DNA of 64,000 nt from SHLQ01 sp964517125 (GTDB lineage: Bacteria; Actinomycetota; Acidimicrobiia; Acidimicrobiales; SHLQ01): positions 1 to 64,000 of the forward strand of contig CAZFBD010000002.1 in NCBI GenBank assembly GCA_964517125.1. Direction: 5' to 3'. Shown in pieces: positions 59,001-64,000 of the stretch. The notes beneath the pieces were generated by a model, which was given only the letters and a program-made list of their open reading frames with translations, did no database searches and was not told the DNA's origin. Made by a program: the position numbers and the translations under genes. Within the stretch, counting starts at the first letter, position 1. Each line of letters starts with the position of its first letter.

Positions 59001-60402
59001 GCGGAGCATCGGGAGGCAGGAGCGCATCGAGCCGACCGCTGTGGACAGCGGTGAGGAGACCACAACACTCGGCCAGATCGTCGCGGGTCTGCGGATAGAG
59101 ACGCCCCTTGGGCACCCCGTACCGGTTGTGGTTGGCGCGGCCAACGCGCTGGAGGAACGTGGCGATGTTGCGGGGTGAGCCGAGCTGGCAGACCAGATCG
59201 ACCGGGCCAACGTCGATACCGAGCTCCAAGGACGCCGTGGCCACCAGCGCCTTGAGGTCACCGGCCCGAAGGCGACGCTCGACCATGAGCCGCCGATCCT
59301 TGGAGAGGCTGCCGTGGTGAGCGACCACATTTGCTTCGGCGTCCTCGTCGGTCTCGGCCAGACGCTCCCCCAACTCGTGTGAGATGCGCTCGGCCATACG
59401 GCGGGTGTTCACGAAGATGAGCGTGGTGGTGTGCGCCCGAACCTGATCGGCGATGCGATCCAGGATCTCGCCCATCTGTTCGGCGGGCGCAATGGCCTCC
59501 ATCTCCGAGGGCGGCAGCTCCAGCGCGAGGTCGAGTTCGCGCACGTGGCCAACGTTGACGATCCGACACTCGGCCTCGCCGGTGGCGTCCTCCCGGTTGC
59601 CAACGAGAAGGTTGGCCACCGTGGAGATGGGCTTCTGCGTGGCCGACAGCCCGATGCGCACCAGGGGTCGTGTGGGTGCGGGCTGCAGTGCCGGGTCCGA
59701 CAGCTGCTCGCGGGTGCGGAGCACGTCGGGCCGCTCCACAACAGCGGACTCGCAAAGATGCGTGAGCCGTTCGAGGGTGAGGGCAAGGTGCGAGCCCCGC
59801 TTGTCTCGGGCCAGCGCGTGGATCTCGTCGACGATGACGGTTTCCAGCGTGCTCACGGCCGCCCGACCCTTGGCCGAGGTGCACAACAGATAGAGCGACT
59901 CCGGAGTCGTGACGATGATGGCCGGCGGCTTGCGCACCATGGCCGCCCGCTCCGAGGTGCTCGTGTCCCCCGAGCGAACCCCGACCCGAATGGTGGGGGC
60001 CGTCATGCCCAGCTCCTTTGCCGTCGCCGCGATCTCCTGCAGCGGCCGCTCGAGGTTCTCGGCAATGTCCACCGCCAGCGCTTTCAGCGGCGACACATAC
60101 ATGACCCGGGCAATGCCGTCGACGGTCTCTCCTCGCTCGTGGGCTCGATACAGCCGATCGATCGGGACAAGGAACGCCGACAAGGTCTTGCCCGACCCGG
60201 TGGGCGCAGCCACCAACGTGTCCTCACGGTTCGCGATGTGTGGCCACGCTGCCTGCTGCGGCGGCGTGGGACCGTCGGGAAACCGCCGCGTGAACCACGT
60301 GCGAACAGCCGGATGAAAGCCGTGGAGGGACGGGTGATCAAACAGGCTTGGGGCATCGGACGGAGACGATGCAACCTGCGAATGAGCGTCAAGAATGGCC
60401 AC
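56083..60402 (-). CDS. lhr: ATP-dependent helicase Lhr
   Basis: This 1439-residue superfamily 2 helicase has the P-loop AAPTGSGKTLSAFLVPIDRL, VDEIHALARDKRGSHL (DEIH box), LSATQKPISTVANLL, FVNTRRMAERISHELGE, VVAHHGSLSKDRRLMVERRL and LQRVGRANHNRYGVPKGRLY. A winged-helix and Lhr-specific beta-barrel follow, and then a large C-terminal domain. Lhr is a 3'-5' helicase/ATPase induced in DNA repair in mycobacteria. Length is close to the actinobacterial form (about 1500). It starts at GTG 60402 and lies 30 bp before the sigma gene. Confidence 0.96.
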   Translation of the reverse strand: MAILDAHSQVASSPSDAPSLFDHPSLHGFHPAVRTWFTRRFPDGPTPPQQAAWPHIANREDTLVAAPTGSGKTLSAFLVPIDRLYRAHERGETVDGIARVMYVSPLKALAVDIAENLERPLQEIAATAKELGMTAPTIRVGVRSGDTSTSERAAMVRKPPAIIVTTPESLYLLCTSAKGRAAVSTLETVIVDEIHALARDKRGSHLALTLERLTHLCESAVVERPDVLRTREQLSDPALQPAPTRPLVRIGLSATQKPISTVANLLVGNREDATGEAECRIVNVGHVRELDLALELPPSEMEAIAPAEQMGEILDRIADQVRAHTTTLIFVNTRRMAERISHELGERLAETDEDAEANVVAHHGSLSKDRRLMVERRLRAGDLKALVATASLELGIDVGPVDLVCQLGSPRNIATFLQRVGRANHNRYGVPKGRLYPQTRDDLAECCGLLTAVHSGRLDALLPPDAPLDILIQQLVAEVAADEWEVDDLFALVTRAAPYRNLPRGDFDQCLELAAEGVRTGRGVRSHWIHHDEVNGLVRGRKGARMAAATSGGAIPELGDYRVLLDPDETFIGSVNEDWATESMPGDIFTLGTHSWRIRRIEPGVVRVVDAEGLPPTIPVWFGEAPGRTVELSEEVCHIRREVEQRLRAGDPDAARRWLMGAAQVDADAAEQVIRYLAASLAILGTLPTRDKLIIERFFDESGGMQLVVHSPNGARLNRAFGLSLRKKFCKNFDFELQAAASDDAVVLSLGPQHSFPLADVRHFLKSTTVEQTLTNAVLVPPSPMFLSRWRWNLNRSLLVLRWKGGRKNPPPIQRMEADDMMAALFPLAAACQENVSGPVELPDHVIVRQTMNDTLREAMDVDGLRAMVERLESDDIEVVCVDSTEPSPLCHELLVGKAFTFLDDAEAIDRRTRAVPLRRGLPVDLTEIGKVSPEAIAEVAGQVIPDPRTPDELHELLESLVVTRPVDAWRSDFDALRADGRVDERDGWWGVLPWREIVDDVETAVRGRLEIVAVTSAEQLARQLNQPRSSIDFVLVGLENEGVAIRGSWLPEDGAIGAGEHLTGEQWCSKRLLARMHVYSQKNKRARVDPATAQDFMRFLFEWQHLAPGSQLHGVDGLTNVVAQLQGWHAAAAAWEPHLLAGRLRSHSPDLLDRRSLAGDITWGRMAGCASGEGRAPNPQRQVATKATPITLALRNDLDWLVAAIRGPERPAPPEAGAAAELYEELTTRGARFHHELGEATGRLPADVEQGLWDLVARGLIHADSFHAVRSLFDARDRKVTEQRRSRGLRRGSAARAGGEGRWTVFAEHLLDAHADELAEAIAEQLLARWGVVFHGLVAREQLALPWREVLWALRRLEARGLIRGGRFVSGFGGEQYALPEAADHLGRVKRTERAQVVIEVNGCDPCNLTGIITPGDRVPARRANTIRYVDGLPTPTA

Positions 60403-60475
60403 GAAAGCACAGTACGGATGGGGTCTGACAAAAAGTTCCGCTCAAGTTCGGATCTTGTGGTCCGACTGATGGCTC

Positions 60476-60787
60476 GTGAGTGATGCAACGATTCTTCAGC
60501 TTGATCCGGAACGTACCCGTGGGAAGGCCGTCGACGGCCTTGGTGGTGGCGTTGAGACGACGCGCCAGTACCTTTCCGAGGACTTTCCCGGCGGATCACA
60601 GCGCACGGTGGAACGGTGGCTGAAGTCCCTCATCGGCCGCACGGACGTGCAGCGCGTGTGGTTCAAGCCAATCGGATCGAAGACAACCATCTGGCAGCAT
60701 GTGGGCCCGCTGACGGAGATGCCCGATATCGGCCACCTGTTCGAGGCCAACGACAAATTGGCTCCAGAACTCGCTACTGCAGCCTGA
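60476..60787 (+). CDS. Hypothetical protein (103 aa)
   Basis: This 103-residue protein reads SDATILQLDPERTRGKAVDG near its start, then TTRQYLSEDFPGGSQRTVER with a helix, and VWFKPIGSKTTIWQHVGPL. The TVERWLKSLIGRTD segment could be a helix-turn-helix-like helix pair. I do not recognise it. The start is GTG at 60476, upstream of which lies a partial GGGGTCTGAC element (60418-60429). The SixA gene follows after 25 bp. Confidence 0.6.
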   Translation: MSDATILQLDPERTRGKAVDGLGGGVETTRQYLSEDFPGGSQRTVERWLKSLIGRTDVQRVWFKPIGSKTTIWQHVGPLTEMPDIGHLFEANDKLAPELATAA

Positions 60788-60812
60788 CCAGACCAATACA
60801 CTTCAGCGGACC

Positions 60813-61274
60813 ATGACCCTGTTCTTCATCCGTCACGCTTCAGCTGGAACCCGGGGCACGGACCACGATGATCTCTCCCGACCGCTCGATGCCGTGGGGC
60901 GAGATCAGGCCGACAGCATCGCCGAACGATTCGAATCGGCAGGCATCACCCGTGTCCTCACCAGCCGCGCCATTCGCTGCAGCCAGACCGTGGCGCCCCT
61001 GGCCCACGCGCTTTCGCTCGAGGTCGAAGACGAGCCGGCGTTGCTCGAAGGGCAAAGCGCTCGCAATGCCGTCGACCTGTGCCGGAACCTGGCACGCGAT
61101 GGCGTGTCGGCCGCCCTGTGCAGCCACGGCGACATCATTCCCGATGCCATCCAGACACTCGCCCGCGAGGGCATGGTCATCTCCGGGCAACGCGGCTGGG
61201 CCAAGGGCAGCACCTGGCAGCTCGACGTACGCGGAGGCGACATCGTTCAGGCCACGTTCCTCGGCCCGTTCTAG
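60813..61274 (+). CDS. SixA-type histidine phosphatase
   Basis: This 153-residue protein has the RHG-type motif in FFIRHASAGTRG, LTSRAIRCSQTVAPLA as the second motif and CSHGDIIPD with the second active-site His. SixA removes phosphate from phosphohistidine on phosphorelay domains; others in this short branch act on nucleotides or sugars. It is expressed on the plus strand after the 103-residue gene and converges on the ligase gene with a 9-bp gap. Confidence 0.88.
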   Translation: MTLFFIRHASAGTRGTDHDDLSRPLDAVGRDQADSIAERFESAGITRVLTSRAIRCSQTVAPLAHALSLEVEDEPALLEGQSARNAVDLCRNLARDGVSAALCSHGDIIPDAIQTLAREGMVISGQRGWAKGSTWQLDVRGGDIVQATFLGPF

Positions 61275-61283
61275 ACCGGGCCG

Positions 61284-62792
61284 TCAGCCCAGACGCTCCG
61301 ACAAGGTGTCGAGGGTGTCGGCATCTGCAGCGGCCTTGTCCTCCCGATAGCCCTTGACCCGGGCGAACCGCAGCGCCAGGCCTCCCGGATAGGTCGTCGA
61401 GCGTTGCACCCCATCGATCGCGATCTCCACGACGAGTTCAGGTCGGGCGAACACTGTGATGCCCTCGCGGCTGACCTCCCGAGCGAGGATCGCCTCGGTC
61501 TGCCAGGCGAGCACGGCGTCGGTCAGCCCTTTGAAGGTCTTGCCCACCATGACGAAGTCTTCGCCGTTGCGCGCACCGAGGTGCAGGTTCGAGAGTCGCC
61601 CGGTTCGTCGACCATGTCCCCACTCGGCGCCGAGGACCACGAGATCGTAGGTGTGGACCGGTTTCACTTTGCGCCAGGTCTTTCCTCGTCGCCCGGCCGC
61701 ATACGGTGACGAGAGATCCTTCACCATGACGCCTTCGAGCCCATTGGCAAGGACGCGTGTGTTGAACGCTTCGGCCTGTTCGGGGTCATCGGTGATGATG
61801 CCTTCCACCAACGAATCGCCCACGACGTCCGCCAGCTGCGTCAGCCGATCACGCAACGGAACATCGATCAGATCGGTTCCGTCCCGATGCAGGATGTCGA
61901 AGAACTGGACAGACAGATCGACCCGGCCCGACGCTCCTCCTGAACTGAACGTGGAAGCAGTGTCCTGGAACATCTCGGGGCTGTCCTCCCGCATGCCCAC
62001 CACTTCGCCGTCCAGAACCACGGACTCGACCGGCAGCTCACGGACCCGATCGACCACCGCCGGCAGCCGCTCCGTGACGTCGTTCAGGTTGCGGGTGAAC
62101 AGACGCACGTCGGTTCCGGATCGATGCGCCTGGATTCGGATGCCGTCGAGCTTTGCCTGAACACTCACCTCGCCGTCCAGCTCCCCCATCGCTTCGGCAG
62201 CCGAAGCCGAGGTGGCAGCCAGCATGGGCTGGACTCCCCGAAGCAGACGCAGCCCAACGTCCTCCAGACCGGCGCGGCCACTGGCCTGGGCGATCTGCGC
62301 CGTTTCGCCGAGATCGCCAGACAACATGGCGGCCCGGCGGACGACCGCAGCGGGCACGGCATTCGCCTTGGCGATTCCGTCGATCATGACACCTTCCAGC
62401 GACCCCAGTCGGAGTCCCCCGACCAGCACGGAGCGAACGAACGAGCTCTCGCCTGCAGTCATTCGACCGAGGAGCGGGGCAAGCACATGTTCCCGCCGCT
62501 GCCGCGAGCCTTCGCCCCCGATTGCCGCGACCTCGGTCAGCGCTGCGTCCACCTCGCGAACGAGTACGGAAGGCTCGGCCGCCGGTTCGATCTCGAGCCC
62601 ATCGAGGAAGACCCACCCAACGCCGATTCGGCCCTGCTGCGGCTCTCCGGTGAGGAAACCGACAACGACTGCAAGCTCGGCTGCCGAGCACCTCCGGAGC
62701 AGATCCGCCAACAGCTCTCCCTTGGCCTTGCGCGAACTCGTCGCAGCCACCTGATCGGCAACGGTCACCAGATCGGTCAACGGCAGGTCCAT
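61284..62792 (-). CDS. lig: ATP-dependent DNA ligase
   Basis: This 502-residue ligase is of the archaeal/eukaryotic LIG1 type, as in mycobacterial LigB. It has a helical DNA-binding domain (about 1-190), the nucleotidyl-transfer motif KLDGIRIQAHR (catalytic Lys) at about 212, motif III LFTRNLNDVTERLP, motif IV VLDGEVVGM, motif V EGVMVKDLSSPYAAGRRG and an OB-fold with LRFARVKGYREDK. It seals nicks using ATP, in addition to the NAD-dependent replicative LigA expected elsewhere. The ATG at 62792 is 51 bp from the divergent GGDEF gene. Confidence 0.95.
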   Translation of the reverse strand: MDLPLTDLVTVADQVAATSSRKAKGELLADLLRRCSAAELAVVVGFLTGEPQQGRIGVGWVFLDGLEIEPAAEPSVLVREVDAALTEVAAIGGEGSRQRREHVLAPLLGRMTAGESSFVRSVLVGGLRLGSLEGVMIDGIAKANAVPAAVVRRAAMLSGDLGETAQIAQASGRAGLEDVGLRLLRGVQPMLAATSASAAEAMGELDGEVSVQAKLDGIRIQAHRSGTDVRLFTRNLNDVTERLPAVVDRVRELPVESVVLDGEVVGMREDSPEMFQDTASTFSSGGASGRVDLSVQFFDILHRDGTDLIDVPLRDRLTQLADVVGDSLVEGIITDDPEQAEAFNTRVLANGLEGVMVKDLSSPYAAGRRGKTWRKVKPVHTYDLVVLGAEWGHGRRTGRLSNLHLGARNGEDFVMVGKTFKGLTDAVLAWQTEAILAREVSREGITVFARPELVVEIAIDGVQRSTTYPGGLALRFARVKGYREDKAAADADTLDTLSERLG

Positions 62793-62843
62793 CGGCCGAT
62801 TCTGACATGGGGCCGTCACTAAAGGAACCCGTCCAGACTCCGA

Positions 62844-64000
62844 ATGGAGGGTGTGCTGCAAGGGTTTTCCTCGCGCACTCGCGCCCTCCAGGGCCGGGCG
62901 ACTGCGACATCGGCGACGACGCTCTCCTCTCTCGCGCTCGTGCGAGCCAGCCTGTCGATCGTCACGATCGCCGGATATGGGGTCCGACTGCGGGACTCGG
63001 GCAGCGCCGGAACCATCCCATCGCTTGCCTTTGTGGTGCTCGGCGTCGTTGGACTCGTCTCCGCTGTACAGGCCATCAGACGAGCACGAAGCGAGCCGGA
63101 TGCACCGATGCCGGCGTCCTGGGGCATGGTCATCTTGGATTCCGCCATCGCCATTGCGGTGCTGGGAGCCGTCGAGGCATCCACGACCCCGCTCAGCTGG
63201 CTTGCGCTGCTGTTCCCTGTGGTCGAAGCCGCATTGTTCTTCTCGATCGTTCCGGCCGCCATTGTCTGGGCTGGCCTGAGCATGGCGTTCCTTGCGCTTC
63301 GGGTGACGGTCCAAGCCGACGATCAGGCGACCGGTGAAGCGCTCTCGCTTGCGTTGCAACAGCTCGTTGCCGTCTTCGTCATCAGCGGACCAGCCGCCCT
63401 GCTCTCCGATCGCAGCCAGGCCCGGGTCGCCCAGCTGGACCGTGCGCGCCGAGACGCCGACCTGATCGCCGACGAACTTCGGCGGGTCAGCTGGGCATCG
63501 AACGAGATGTCGCAGTCGAAGGACCCGAACGAGATTCTGCAGATGGCTGTGTCGGCCGCGCTCTCGATGGGCTTTGAGCAAGCCGACGTTGTCGAGCAAC
63601 GGGGGCTGAAGGATTGGGCGGTGACGCATGCGTCGTCGGTCGGCCCGCTGGAAGTGCCAGCTCCGAACCTCTTGACCGATGCGACGCTCGAGTCTCCCGC
63701 AATGGTCAGCGGCGAGAATTCTGCAGCCTGGCAGTTTCTCCACACCAATCAACTCCACTCGGGAATCGGCCAGCGCATCACGGGCGAAGAACGTGACCCG
63801 CAGATCGTGTTGCGGGTGTGGTCTCGCAAGACGGTCCACGGAACCGGTTCGGAACGGGCGCTGACGTTGCTCGGCTCCCAGACCCGTGAGCTCCATCGTG
63901 TCGCACTGTTGTTGCGGGATGCCCGGCAACATGCCGCACAGCTGGAGCACGAAATTCGCCACGATGGACTGACCGGTCTGGCCAACAGGTCGTGGGTGCT
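62844..64000 (+). CDS. Membrane GGDEF protein, 3' end cut by window
   Basis: The reading frame from the ATG at 62844 stays open to the window end (about 385 codons). It has hydrophobic segments in the first 180 residues (LVRASLSIVTIAGYGV, IPSLAFVVLGVVGLVSAV, SWLALLFPVVEAALFF, LALQQLVAVFVISGPAALL), a coiled-coil linker (VAQLDRARRDADLIADEL) and a GAF-like region. It then starts a GGDEF domain, HDGLTGLANRSWV, where the window stops. It is probably a diguanylate cyclase that makes c-di-GMP; the GGDEF signature itself is outside the window. Confidence 0.85.
   Translation, partial: MEGVLQGFSSRTRALQGRATATSATTLSSLALVRASLSIVTIAGYGVRLRDSGSAGTIPSLAFVVLGVVGLVSAVQAIRRARSEPDAPMPASWGMVILDSAIAIAVLGAVEASTTPLSWLALLFPVVEAALFFSIVPAAIVWAGLSMAFLALRVTVQADDQATGEALSLALQQLVAVFVISGPAALLSDRSQARVAQLDRARRDADLIADELRRVSWASNEMSQSKDPNEILQMAVSAALSMGFEQADVVEQRGLKDWAVTHASSVGPLEVPAPNLLTDATLESPAMVSGENSAAWQFLHTNQLHSGIGQRITGEERDPQIVLRVWSRKTVHGTGSERALTLLGSQTRELHRVALLLRDARQHAAQLEHEIRHDGLTGLANRSWV

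Noticed and set aside
1..64000. CRISPR array, insertion sequence or prophage
   Set aside because: No regularly spaced repeats with unique spacers, no transposase or integrase and no phage structural genes were seen; the repeats found are short palindromes or one edge duplication.

Overview
The window is GC-rich, densely coded DNA from a high-GC Gram-positive bacterium. It most likely comes from a marine or freshwater actinobacterium near the Acidimicrobiia; that class is an inference. Supporting markers are the 32-residue ribosomal protein bS22, DUF3107, DUF501 beside ppx, a PdtaS-type histidine kinase, an Rpf-like muralytic protein, paired ArsA-like ATPases, a mycofactocin-type SDR and an Lhr helicase. 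Stop/start overlaps of four bases (ATGA or GTGA) recur at many junctions, so translational coupling looks routine.

Region 1 (1-19.5 kb) is accessory and metabolic. It holds an edge repeat, an SRPBCC protein, an AAA ATPase behind a perfect 18-bp palindrome, a HAD hydrolase, an M24 protein whose metal-ligand spacing matches DMSP lyase DddP, a cupin, an isochorismatase-like hydrolase and a mycofactocin-type SDR. A sulfatase faces a 2-hydroxyacid dehydrogenase / lactonase-like amidohydrolase / SDR operon, which suggests oxidation of a desulfated sugar. Three secreted proteins carry a cysteine-framed RTX-like module. An acyl-CoA synthetase, an iron-sulfur nuclease, a GNAT enzyme, Ppx and a MocA-DUF501 fusion follow.

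Region 2 (19.5-24.8 kb) looks like a block inserted into a conserved actinobacterial order. It has XdhC/CoxI-like proteins, CoxE- and CoxD-like proteins, a fourth RTX-module protein (a phosphodiesterase) and a cluster of GCCTGGC-centred palindromes. No molybdenum hydroxylase subunits are visible.

Region 3 (24.8-43.3 kb) is the conserved core, nearly all on the minus strand: rmuC, metG, tatD, rpf, rsmA, ispE, bS22, tRNA-Gln, a glmU-position gene, prs, rplY, pth, mfd, a lipoprotein, mazG, eno and ftsB. The GlmU-like protein has lost its catalytic signatures.

Region 4 (43.3-64 kb) is mixed: GrpB, a membrane spermidine-synthase-like protein, a secreted protein with an internal A-B-A'-B' duplication, PdtaS, two ArsA-like ATPases with DUF3107 and Mrp, a PGPGW membrane protein, a peroxiredoxin, an ECF sigma factor with a large membrane partner, Lhr, SixA, an ATP-dependent DNA ligase and a GGDEF protein cut by the window end. 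I saw no CRISPR array, rRNA, insertion sequence or prophage. All family names come from reading motifs, not from database searches.
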